Both the position numbers and the translations under genes were made by a program. From Rhizobium sp. 18065 (GTDB taxonomy: Bacteria; Pseudomonadota; Alphaproteobacteria; Rhizobiales; Rhizobiaceae), in assembly GCF_902706095.1 (NCBI RefSeq), contig NZ_CACSJP010000003.1:186001-250000 (forward strand): a DNA stretch of 64,000 nucleotides, in the 5' to 3' direction. Positions 56,417-64,000 of this stretch are shown piece by piece. The notes below the pieces were generated by a model. That model saw only the letters and a program-made list of their open reading frames with translations. It made no database searches and was not told the origin of the DNA. Position 1 is the first letter of the stretch, and every line of letters begins with the position of its first letter.

Positions 56417-57532
56417 ATGTCATTCCTGAAAATTTCCCATCTGCGCAAGTCCTACGGCGCGCTGGAGATCCTGAAGGACATCAATATCGAGATCGAGAAA
56501 GGCGGCTTTCTGGTGCTTGTCGGCCCGTCCGGTTGTGGCAAGTCGACGCTTCTGAACACCATTGCCGGCCTGGAGCCGATCAGTTCTGGGGAAATCTCCA
56601 TCAATGGCCGCAATGTGGCCGATCTTCCCCCGTCGCAACGCGACATCGCAATGGTCTTCCAGTCCTACGCGCTCTATCCGAACATGACTGTTGCCGGAAA
56701 CATCGCCTTTGGCATGGAAATTCGCAAAGTGCCGAAAGACGAGCGCGACAAGGCGATCAGGGAGGTGTCCGACATACTGCAGATCGGTCATCTTCTCGAT
56801 CGCAAGCCAAGCCAGCTGTCTGGCGGCCAGCGCCAGCGCGTTGCCATGGGTCGCGCACTGGTGCGCAATCCGCAGGTCTTCCTCTTCGACGAGCCGCTTT
56901 CCAATCTCGATGCCAAGCTGCGCGTGGACATGCGAACGGAAATCAAGCGCCTGCATCAGCGATTGAAGACGACGATCGTCTATGTGACCCATGACCAGAT
57001 CGAGGCGATGACTCTGGCGTCAAAGATCGCGGTGCTGAAGGATGGGGTGCTGCAGCAGTTCGGCTCACCGGCGGAGATCTACAACAACCCGGCCAATATG
57101 TTCGTTGCCGATTTCATGGGCTCGCCGGCCATGAACCTTCTGGCGTGTACGCTGGAAAAGGACGCGGCCGGTCTTTCGGTTTCGCTTGCCCGACCCAATG
57201 GCGATCCGATCCGGCTTCCTGTCGCCAATGGTCGTGAACAGCTTGAGGCTCATGCCGGCCGGCAGATCGTCTTCGGTATCCGGCCTGAAGCCCTGACCGA
57301 TCCGGATGGTGCAGATCGCAATGCCAAGGCGGTGGCGGAAGGCGAATGCCTGATTGAGGTGGTGGAACCGGCTGGCTCCGACACGTTTGCCGTGACCAAA
57401 CTCGGCGGCAAGGAAGTGGTCGCCCGCCTGCGCGCCGATGCCCACATCCATGCCGGGCAAACGGCAAGGCTTGCGTTTAATCTCGACAAGGCAGTCTTCT
57501 TCGATCCGAAGACGCAGTTGCGGATCGCGTGA
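56417..57532 (+). CDS. CUT1 ABC ATPase (MalK/UgpC type)
   Basis: 371 residues. Walker A GPSGCGKST, signature LSGGQRQRVAMGRAL, Walker B VFLFDEPLSNLDAKLR, D-loop and His switch VTHDQIEAMTLASK, and a C-terminal TOBE/MalK regulatory domain with the VLKDGVLQQFGSP segment. Single homodimeric ATPase, unlike the two-ATPase operon at 35435. Followed by the GMC gene at a 20-bp gap. Confidence 0.92.
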   Translation: MSFLKISHLRKSYGALEILKDINIEIEKGGFLVLVGPSGCGKSTLLNTIAGLEPISSGEISINGRNVADLPPSQRDIAMVFQSYALYPNMTVAGNIAFGMEIRKVPKDERDKAIREVSDILQIGHLLDRKPSQLSGGQRQRVAMGRALVRNPQVFLFDEPLSNLDAKLRVDMRTEIKRLHQRLKTTIVYVTHDQIEAMTLASKIAVLKDGVLQQFGSPAEIYNNPANMFVADFMGSPAMNLLACTLEKDAAGLSVSLARPNGDPIRLPVANGREQLEAHAGRQIVFGIRPEALTDPDGADRNAKAVAEGECLIEVVEPAGSDTFAVTKLGGKEVVARLRADAHIHAGQTARLAFNLDKAVFFDPKTQLRIA

Positions 57533-57552
57533 TCGAGGGCAGGCGTATTGAA

Positions 57553-59061
57553 ATGACAAATTCACCTGACATCGTGATCATTGGCTCGGGCATCGGTGGT
57601 GCGACAATTGCGGCCGGATTGGCTGCGACCGGGGCGGAAATCCTGATCCTGGAGGCTGGCGATCATCTGCCCGATCGGCCGGAAAACCGTGACCAGCGGG
57701 CGATTTTTCAGCGAGGCCATTTTCGCCCGAAGGAGATGTGGCACGAACACGGTGGTTCGGCGTTCAATCCTGGCAACTATTACTATGTCGGCGGCAATTC
57801 GAAGTTCTATGGCGCTGTGCTGGTGCGCTACCGACGCGAAGACTTTGCCGAAATGCAACACCGCGAAGGCGTTTCGCCCGCCTGGCCCTTTGCCTATGAG
57901 GAACTCGAGCCGTGGTATAGTCGCGCTGAACAACTGTTTCAGGTGCGCGGTACCGAAGAGCAGGATCCGACGGAGCCTTTTCATTCCGAACCCTATGCAT
58001 TTCCCCCAGTGCCGGACGAGCCCGCAATCGCCGGTGTCCGAACCCGCCTGAAGGCGGTGGGGATGCATCCCTTCTCACTGCCGCTCGCCATCGATATCGA
58101 CAAATGGCTGAACAAGGCCCGCACGCCATGGGATGCCCATCCCAATTGCGACGACGGCAAGCTGGACGCGGAAACAGCGCCATTGGCGAAGGCCCTGCAG
58201 CATCGAAATGTCCGACTCCAGACAAATTCGCCGGTGGTCCGGCTTGAGGCCTCAGCGGATGGAAAAACCATCCAGACCGTGCATTACCGGCAGAACGGCG
58301 AGGATAGATCGGTCTCGCCCAAACTCGTGATCCTGGCCGCAGGCGCGGTCCAATCCGCAGCGCTGCTTTTGCGTTCGGCAGATGTGCGTTTTCCGCAAGG
58401 CCTGGCCAATAGCTCCGATCAGGTCGGCCGCAACTTCATGAACCACAATTCCAGTGCGGTGCTTGCGATCTCGCCGTCTTTCCGCAACGATTCCGTCTAT
58501 CAAAAGACGTTCGGCTTCAACGACTTCTATCTTTCCGACGGAAATGGCGGTCCGCCACTGGGCAACATCCAGTTACTGGGCCGTATTTCCGGCGCCATCC
58601 TCAAGGCAAATCTGCCGCAAGTGCCCGAATGGCTGCTCAACCACGTCTCGGCGCATGCGGTCGACTTCTATGCGATGAGCGAGGACGTACCCCATCCGGA
58701 AAGCCGCGTCATGGTGGAAGGCGACCGTATCATTTTGAAATGGCACCGGACCAATTGGGAGGCGCATCTCGATCTCGTCCGCAAGCTGAAGTCGGTGTTG
58801 AAAAAGGCAGGCTTTCCCATCGTGCTGTCGCGCCCATTCGACAAGCGCACGCCATCGCATCAATGTGGCACCGTTCGCATCGGCAGTGATCCGACAACTG
58901 CACCGCTTGATGTCTATTGCCGCGCTTACGACCATGCCAATCTGTTCGTGGTGGACGCGAGCTTCCTGCCAACGTCGGCGGCCGTCAATCCGGCACTGAC
59001 CGTGGCCGCCCAGGCATTGCGCGTCGCCGATCATATTGCATCCAGGGATTTGGCATCATGA
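57553..59061 (+). CDS. GMC-family FAD oxidoreductase, first
   Basis: 502 residues from the ATG at 57553; the frame is open to a GTG at 57529 without its own ribosome site. N-terminal FAD motif GSGIGG at 11-16 (DIVIIGSGIGGATIAAGLAA), a YYYVGGNSKFYGAVLVRYR flavin-attachment-type loop, and the C-terminal GMC active-site region SHQCGTVRIG and VVDASFLPTSAAVNPALT. Members oxidise sugars or alcohols, passing electrons to quinone or cytochrome. No signal peptide. ATGA overlap with the SDR. Substrate unknown. Confidence 0.85.
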   Translation: MTNSPDIVIIGSGIGGATIAAGLAATGAEILILEAGDHLPDRPENRDQRAIFQRGHFRPKEMWHEHGGSAFNPGNYYYVGGNSKFYGAVLVRYRREDFAEMQHREGVSPAWPFAYEELEPWYSRAEQLFQVRGTEEQDPTEPFHSEPYAFPPVPDEPAIAGVRTRLKAVGMHPFSLPLAIDIDKWLNKARTPWDAHPNCDDGKLDAETAPLAKALQHRNVRLQTNSPVVRLEASADGKTIQTVHYRQNGEDRSVSPKLVILAAGAVQSAALLLRSADVRFPQGLANSSDQVGRNFMNHNSSAVLAISPSFRNDSVYQKTFGFNDFYLSDGNGGPPLGNIQLLGRISGAILKANLPQVPEWLLNHVSAHAVDFYAMSEDVPHPESRVMVEGDRIILKWHRTNWEAHLDLVRKLKSVLKKAGFPIVLSRPFDKRTPSHQCGTVRIGSDPTTAPLDVYCRAYDHANLFVVDASFLPTSAAVNPALTVAAQALRVADHIASRDLAS

Positions 59062-59837
59062 CAGATCAAATGATCAGACCCGTGGCGATTGTCACAGGCG
59101 GCCGGCGCGGTATCGGACTTGGCATCGCAACGGCTTTGACCAAGGCTGGCTATGACATAGCCGTCACCGGCATTGGTGACGCGGTCGCAGCACAGGAGAC
59201 CCTGTCATTTCTGCGTTCGCAGGGTGGCGATGCGCTCTATCTGCATGCCGACCTTGCCGATATCGAAAGACACGAAGGCACAGTCAAAGCGGTACTGGAA
59301 CGCTTCGGCAGGATCGATTGCCTGGTCAACAACGCCGGAATTGCGTCGGTGGTGCGCGGTGATTTCCTGACGCTTGAGCCTTCGAATTTTGACACGATCA
59401 TAGACACCAACCTCAAGGGCACCGTGTTTTTCACCCAGGCGGTGGCAAAGGCGATGCTGGCCGTTACCGAGCCATCGCATGCCCGATCGATCATCAATAT
59501 CACCTCGGTGTCGGCCCAATCGAGTTCACCTGAACGGCTCGACTACTGTATCAGCAAGGCCGGTCTTGCCGCCTTTTCGCAAGGTCTCGCCCTGCGGCTG
59601 GCGGAAACCGGCATTGCGGTCTTTGAGGTGCGTCCCGGTATCATCCGCACTGACATGACCGCCGCCGTCACCTCGAAATACGACAGCCTGATTGCCAATG
59701 GCCTGGTTCCGATGCGGCGCTGGGGACAGGCCGAGGATATTGGCGACATCTGCGCGGCACTGGCGTCCGGCAGTTTCGCATTTGCCACGGGCAGCGTGAT
59801 CGATGCCGATGGCGGCCTTTCAATCCCGCGTTTGTAA
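59058..59837 (+). CDS. Short-chain dehydrogenase/reductase
   Basis: 259 residues from the ATG at 59058 (ATGA overlap with the upstream gene). TGGRRGIG at 13-20, NNAG at 91-94, catalytic Ser150, Tyr163 and Lys167. Closest in appearance to rhizobial SDRs annotated as 3-ketoacyl reductases, but within this operon a role in reducing or oxidising a sugar intermediate is more likely (inference). Confidence 0.85.
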   Translation: MTDQMIRPVAIVTGGRRGIGLGIATALTKAGYDIAVTGIGDAVAAQETLSFLRSQGGDALYLHADLADIERHEGTVKAVLERFGRIDCLVNNAGIASVVRGDFLTLEPSNFDTIIDTNLKGTVFFTQAVAKAMLAVTEPSHARSIINITSVSAQSSSPERLDYCISKAGLAAFSQGLALRLAETGIAVFEVRPGIIRTDMTAAVTSKYDSLIANGLVPMRRWGQAEDIGDICAALASGSFAFATGSVIDADGGLSIPRL

Positions 59838-59851
59838 CAGGACGGATCAAG

Positions 59852-61507
59852 ATGCGTTTCGACTATATCATCACGGGCGCCGGGCCGGCCGGTTGCGTAC
59901 TTGCCAATCGGCTCAGCGAAGATCCGGACGTCAACGTGCTGCTTCTCGAGGCCGGTGGCGGCGACTGGAATCCCCTGTTTCACATGCCGGCAGGCTTTGC
60001 CAAGATGACCAAGGGCGTGGCCAGTTGGGGCTGGCAGACAGTGCCGCAGAAACACATGAAAGGCCGCGTGCTCAGATATACCCAAGCCAAGGTGATCGGT
60101 GGCGGATCATCGATCAATGCCCAGCTTTATACGCGCGGCAATGCTGCGGATTATGATCTATGGGCGAGTGAAGACGGCTGCGAAGGCTGGGACTATCGTT
60201 CGATCCTGCCGTATTACAAGCGCGCCGAAGACAATCAGCGGTTTGCGGATGACTATCACGCCTATGGTGGTCCGCTTGGCGTGTCCATGCCGGTTTCGGC
60301 CCTGCCGATCTGCGATGCCTATATACGGGCAGGCCAGGAACTCGGCATTCCCTACAACCATGACTTCAATGGAAGCCAGCAGGCTGGCGTCGGGTTCTAT
60401 CAATTGACCCAGCGCAACCGGCGTCGCTCGTCGGCTTCACTGGCCTATCTTTCGCCGATCAAAGACCGGAAGAACCTGACGATCCGCACGGGAGCAAGGG
60501 TTGCACGCATCGTACTTGAGGCAACGCGCGCCGTTGGCGTGGAAGTCGTCACATCCAGGGGGCTTGAGGTTGTTCGTGCCGAGCGCGAAGTCCTTGTCAC
60601 GTCCGGTGCTATCGGCTCGCCGAAACTCCTGCTGCAATCAGGCATCGGTCCAGCCGATCACCTGCGCTCGGTCGGCGTCGATGTCAAACATGACCTGGCC
60701 GGTGTCGGCGGCAATTTGCAGGATCATCTCGATCTCTTCGTCATTGCCGAATGCACTGGTGACCATACCTATGACGGTGTGGCGAAGCTGCATCGTACAG
60801 TCTGGGCGGGTCTCGAATACATGCTATTCAGATCTGGGCCGGTTGCCTCCTCGCTCTTTGAGACCGGAGGCTTCTGGTATGCCGATCCACAAGCGCGCTC
60901 GCCGGATATCCAGTTTCATCTTGGTCTCGGTTCCGGCATAGAGGCTGGTGTCGAGAAGCTCAAGAATGCCGGCGTGACGCTGAATTCAGCCTATCTCCAT
61001 CCACGCTCGCGCGGCACGGTCAGGCTTTCATCCGCTGATCCTTCGAGTTCGCCCCTGATTGATCCGAACTACTGGTCCGATCCGCATGACCGGACGATGT
61101 CGCTTGAGGGTTTGCGCATTGCCCGGGAAATCTTCCAGCAAGCAGCCCTGAAACCGTTTATCGAGGCAGAGCGCCTGCCGGGACCCAAGGTCCAGACAGA
61201 GGCGGAACTGTTCGACTACGGTTGTGCGAATGCCAAGACGGACCATCACCCGGTCGGAACCTGCAAGATGGGTAGGGGAGCGGACGCAGTTGTCGGGCTC
61301 GATTTGCGGGTCCACGGGCTTGATGGCTTGCGGGTATGCGACAGTTCGGTCATGCCGCGCGTGCCTTCATGTAACACCAATGCTCCAACGATCATGGTTG
61401 GAGAGAAGGCGTCAGACATGATCCGCGATCTGCCGGCTTTGCCGCCTGCGATCTTTTCTCATGAACGCAACGACACGCGACCGCGGGCACGCGCCGGGTT
61501 GCGTTGA
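59852..61507 (+). CDS. GMC-family FAD oxidoreductase, second (choline dehydrogenase-like)
   Basis: 551 residues. FAD motif GAGPAG at 9-14 (FDYIITGAGPAGCVLANRLS), the GMC signature KVIGGGSSINAQLYTRGN, signature 2 SGAIGSPKLLLQSGIGP, and C-terminal active-site His in HHPVGTCKMG with a second conserved region SCNTNAPTIMVGEKASDMI. Canonical BetA-like member of polyol/alcohol dehydrogenases; it differs from the first GMC protein in this operon, so two separate oxidations are expected. An extra C-terminal tail (HERNDTRPRARAGLR) follows. Confidence 0.9.
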   Translation: MRFDYIITGAGPAGCVLANRLSEDPDVNVLLLEAGGGDWNPLFHMPAGFAKMTKGVASWGWQTVPQKHMKGRVLRYTQAKVIGGGSSINAQLYTRGNAADYDLWASEDGCEGWDYRSILPYYKRAEDNQRFADDYHAYGGPLGVSMPVSALPICDAYIRAGQELGIPYNHDFNGSQQAGVGFYQLTQRNRRRSSASLAYLSPIKDRKNLTIRTGARVARIVLEATRAVGVEVVTSRGLEVVRAEREVLVTSGAIGSPKLLLQSGIGPADHLRSVGVDVKHDLAGVGGNLQDHLDLFVIAECTGDHTYDGVAKLHRTVWAGLEYMLFRSGPVASSLFETGGFWYADPQARSPDIQFHLGLGSGIEAGVEKLKNAGVTLNSAYLHPRSRGTVRLSSADPSSSPLIDPNYWSDPHDRTMSLEGLRIAREIFQQAALKPFIEAERLPGPKVQTEAELFDYGCANAKTDHHPVGTCKMGRGADAVVGLDLRVHGLDGLRVCDSSVMPRVPSCNTNAPTIMVGEKASDMIRDLPALPPAIFSHERNDTRPRARAGLR

Positions 61508-61631
61508 CCAAACTTCGTTGACAATGATCGAGCATTGAATCCTGATCAGCTTCGTCGACACCGGAGCAATCCGAATTCCGGCAAGATGGACAACCGTTTC
61601 GCCCATGATGATGCGATAGAAGGAGATAGAG

Positions 61632-62891
61632 ATGTCGATCGATGGGCGGACCTTTCTCACGTCGCTTTTTCAGGCGGCGGTCGCAGCTGCCGATCCCTAC
61701 GACGCCATCGTCCGGCATCTACCGCAAAAGCCAAAGGGTCGCACGATCATCATCGGTGCGGGCAAGGCGGCGGGAAAGATGGCAGCGGCGTTCGAGCGCG
61801 CCTGGGACGGTCCTTTCGAGGGGCTTGTGGTTGATCGTCACGGCCCGCTTGAACCCTGTCTACAGACGAGGGTCCTTCAGGCAGCGCATCCGGTGCCCGA
61901 CGCTGCTGGATTGCAGGCGGCGCAAGCACTGATGGATCACGTGCAAGGGCTGACCAAGGATGACCTTGTCATTGCGTTGATCTCTGGTGGCGGCTCCGCA
62001 CTTTTGCCTGCCCCACCGCAGGGTTTTCAACTCGCCGACGAAATCGCTCTAAATGAAGCCCTGCTGGCATCCGGGGCGCCGATTTCGGCGATGAACGTGC
62101 TTCGCAAGCATTTTTCCCGGATCAAGGGAGGCCGGCTTGCCGCACGCGCATATCCGGCACAAGTCATCAGTCTGATTGTCTCGGATGTGCCGGGCGATCA
62201 TCCGGCTTTGGTCGCATCTGGCCCCACGGTGCCTGACGCCTCCAATGCCGCCGAAGCCATGCGGTTGATCCGCGACTATCGCATCGACCTGCCTCAAGCG
62301 GTCATTGATGCCATCGGTCGGGAAAAGGCGCCCGATCCATCGGACGAGATCTTTCGTTGCAACGAGGTTCATGTGATCGCATCTGCGCGTGTCTCCTTGG
62401 TCGCGGCTGCGGAGAAGGCCCGTGATCTGGGCATCGAGCCGCTGATCCTGTCCGATTGTATCGAAGGAGAAGCAAAGGATATCGGCCGCATGCATGCCGC
62501 GCTGGTGCGTGAGTTTGCGCAGAACAGTTCATTTTCGAAGCCGTTAGTCCTCCTGTCGGGTGGCGAGACCACGGTCACCATTGGTCATGGAAAGTATGGC
62601 AAGGGCGGACGCAATTCCGAGTGCCTCCTGTCTGCTGCCATGGATCTGCAAGGTCTGGCAGAAGTCACGGGTCTGGCCGCCGATACGGACGGGATTGATG
62701 GTTCCGAAAGCAACGCCGGCGCATTTTGTGACGGAACGACCGCTGACAGGATCAGGGCCGCAGGCGGTGACGCGCGCAGCTTTCTCGCGGGACATGACGC
62801 CTGGTCTGCTTTCGACCTGATCGGAGATCTGTTCGTATCAGGGCCGACAGGAACCAATGTCAATGATTTCAGGGCTTTCCTGATCGATTGA
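61632..62891 (+). CDS. Glycerate 2-kinase, MOFRL family (GckA/TtuD-like)
   Basis: 419 residues. Phosphorylates glycerate (2-phosphoglycerate in this family), sending the C3 fragment to lower glycolysis. Family landmarks: GRTIIIGAGKAAGKMAAAFE, DLVIALISGGGSALLPAP, SAMNVLRKHFSRIKGGRLA, the VSDVPGDHPALVASGPT loop, and the MOFRL segment GGETTVTIGHGKYGKGGRN. Ribosome site agaaggaga. 124 bp after the GMC gene; TTGACA at 61518 could be an internal promoter, but the -10 match is poor. Suggests the pathway releases glycerate or hydroxypyruvate. Confidence 0.9.
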   Translation: MSIDGRTFLTSLFQAAVAAADPYDAIVRHLPQKPKGRTIIIGAGKAAGKMAAAFERAWDGPFEGLVVDRHGPLEPCLQTRVLQAAHPVPDAAGLQAAQALMDHVQGLTKDDLVIALISGGGSALLPAPPQGFQLADEIALNEALLASGAPISAMNVLRKHFSRIKGGRLAARAYPAQVISLIVSDVPGDHPALVASGPTVPDASNAAEAMRLIRDYRIDLPQAVIDAIGREKAPDPSDEIFRCNEVHVIASARVSLVAAAEKARDLGIEPLILSDCIEGEAKDIGRMHAALVREFAQNSSFSKPLVLLSGGETTVTIGHGKYGKGGRNSECLLSAAMDLQGLAEVTGLAADTDGIDGSESNAGAFCDGTTADRIRAAGGDARSFLAGHDAWSAFDLIGDLFVSGPTGTNVNDFRAFLID

Positions 62892-62950
62892 GCGTCGCAT
62901 TCGTCAATGCTGAGATCGGCGAGTTTGGGCAATGTGGGCTATGTCAGAAA

Positions 62951-63014
62951 TGCCAATTGCCGGTGATTGGCAGAAATCCCAGGAACGAAACGAAAGGGCC
63001 TCCTCGCTTTCGTT
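62951..63014. other. Two hairpins between glycerate kinase and next gene
   Basis: TGCCAAT-N8-ATTGGCA (62951-62972) and AACGAAAG-N10-CTTTCGTT (62989-63014). No T-run after the second on the plus strand; they probably mark the 3' region of the operon. Nothing else recognised in 62892-63038. Confidence 0.45.
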
Positions 63015-63038
63015 AGTCGAGTCACCTACGATCGCTCC

Positions 63039-64000
63039 ATGCGATACGATCTTGCCAAGCTACCGATTGCGACCTTGTTTGTTCCCGTCTCTGCCGCGAC
63101 AGCGGCATTGACGCGTCTTGACGAGCGCATTGCTCGTTCCCCCTTGCGCGATGGTTGGATTGCACGATCGCATTTCGGTGATGCTGTTGCGTCACTTTGG
63201 GTGGACGGTGAACTGGTCCATCTCGAAGACCTCGTTCTGCATGATGCCAGCATGGGCGTACGTGCGCCGACACATGAACTGACCATTGCCCATGACGTGT
63301 TGCGAACCCGCCGCCGCATCCTCGCCAATGAACCCGGATGGGCACTCAGCAATGATGGCGTGCTTCGTGGTCGCATGGTTGACGCCCCTTCGGACACTGG
63401 CGCTCTAGTACAGGCGTCCGGGCAGGAGGATGGACTGGATGGGGATGAAGACGATGACGACGACCCATTGGCAAAACAACTGGCTGAAATGGACGCTGTG
63501 CTCGCCCGCAGTGAAGCATTGATGTCCGGTGTGAACCAGCCGATGCGCACGGCCGGTCGCGATCGCAATCCATTTATCTATGAGCCTGACTGGGACGAAG
63601 AAAGCCGCCTGGAGGAGTGGCGGAGCGTGCTGGCGGAGACCGAGGCGCTTCCGCCGGTATTGCGTGCCGTTCTGCTGCTCGATGCCTGGGATCAGTTGCA
63701 GGTGCTGCAGCACGCCCCCTGGCTTGGCCGGTTGCTGGCGGGCGCGCTGTTGCGCGAGACGGGCATTTGCATGTCGCACCTGGTTGCCGTCAATCTTGGT
63801 TTGAAGCAGGTGCAGCGGGAAAGGCGTGCAAGCCGGGATCGCGATACCCGATTGCTCGCGTTCGTCGATGCTTTCAAGTTAGCCGCAGAACTTGGGCTGA
63901 AGGAGCATGATCGTCTGCTGCTTGCCCGCCAGCAGATGCAGCACAGACTTGCCGGCAGGCGCACCTCTTCAAAACTGCCGCAATTGATCGAGCTTGTGCT
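63039..64000 (+). CDS. RHE_PE00001-like protein, 3' end beyond window
   Basis: 320 residues visible, open to the right edge. Start ATG at 63039; no clear ribosome site. Opening MRYDLAKLPIATLFVPVS, then LDERIARSPLRDGW, DAVASLWVDGELVHLEDLVL and APTHELTIAHDVLRTRRRI are what I recall for the RHE_PE00001 family of Rhizobium plasmids, with a C-terminal DUF1612-type helix-turn-helix. An acidic insert (DGDEDDDDD) lies at about residues 130-138. A role in plasmid maintenance or regulation is only a guess. Confidence 0.75.
   Translation, partial: MRYDLAKLPIATLFVPVSAATAALTRLDERIARSPLRDGWIARSHFGDAVASLWVDGELVHLEDLVLHDASMGVRAPTHELTIAHDVLRTRRRILANEPGWALSNDGVLRGRMVDAPSDTGALVQASGQEDGLDGDEDDDDDPLAKQLAEMDAVLARSEALMSGVNQPMRTAGRDRNPFIYEPDWDEESRLEEWRSVLAETEALPPVLRAVLLLDAWDQLQVLQHAPWLGRLLAGALLRETGICMSHLVAVNLGLKQVQRERRASRDRDTRLLAFVDAFKLAAELGLKEHDRLLLARQQMQHRLAGRRTSSKLPQLIELV

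Overview
The window reads as a catabolic accessory region of an alphaproteobacterium of the order Rhizobiales, most likely Rhizobiaceae and plausibly a plasmid or chromid. Grounds: a dense run of ABC uptake operons with LacI/GntR regulators, a DUF1127 gene beside an anti-Shine-Dalgarno sRNA of the alphaproteobacterial 'cuckoo'/alpha-r14 kind, and, at the right edge, a protein I recognise as the RHE_PE00001 type seen on Rhizobium plasmids. No rRNA, tRNA, CRISPR array or insertion sequence was recognised. Assignments rest on reading motifs and remembered families; no search was run.

Layout. 1-2570 (-): 5' part of a large animal-type haem peroxidase that runs off the left edge. 2870-5006: a NarX/DegS-like histidine kinase and a LuxR-type response regulator lying tail to tail. 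5728-14544 (+): a form I aerobic carbon monoxide dehydrogenase locus, coxC-M-S-L-D-E-F-G, with the form I active-site loop AYRCSFR. 14615-21617: LacI regulator diverging from a ribitol uptake and catabolism operon (binding protein, ATPase, permease, ribitol 2-dehydrogenase, ribulokinase). 22029-30426: an enolase-superfamily dehydratase/racemase, an SGNH hydrolase and a peptide/opine-class binding protein (+), converging on the matching two-ATPase, two-permease operon and a GntR regulator (-). 30610-39152: LacI regulator diverging from a CUT1 transporter with two ATPases, a 62-residue membrane protein and dihydroxyacetone kinase; two identical 18-bp palindromes lie in the divergent promoter. 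39228-41563 (-): cystine-type ABC transporter. 41774-43366 (-): beta-CASP metallo-hydrolase. 43686-44214 (+): DUF1127 peptide, then an RNA with four hairpins each exposing CCTCCTCCC. 44387-51765: DUF993 lyase-like gene diverging from LacI, Gfo/Idh oxidoreductase, CoA-transferase, enoyl-CoA hydratase and aldehyde dehydrogenase. 51830-62891: LacI diverging from a CUT1 transporter, two GMC oxidoreductases, an SDR and a glycerate kinase. 63039-64000: RHE_PE00001-like gene running off the right edge.

How it works together. The region looks like a set of independently controlled modules for scavenging plant- or soil-derived polyols, sugars and sugar acids, plus oxidation of CO as a supplementary electron source. 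Most modules pair a LacI/GntR regulator with a divergent or adjacent operon and have palindromic operators in the shared promoter. All four transport operons in which the binding protein is the first transport gene have a stem-loop just after it, a likely device for making more binding protein than membrane components.
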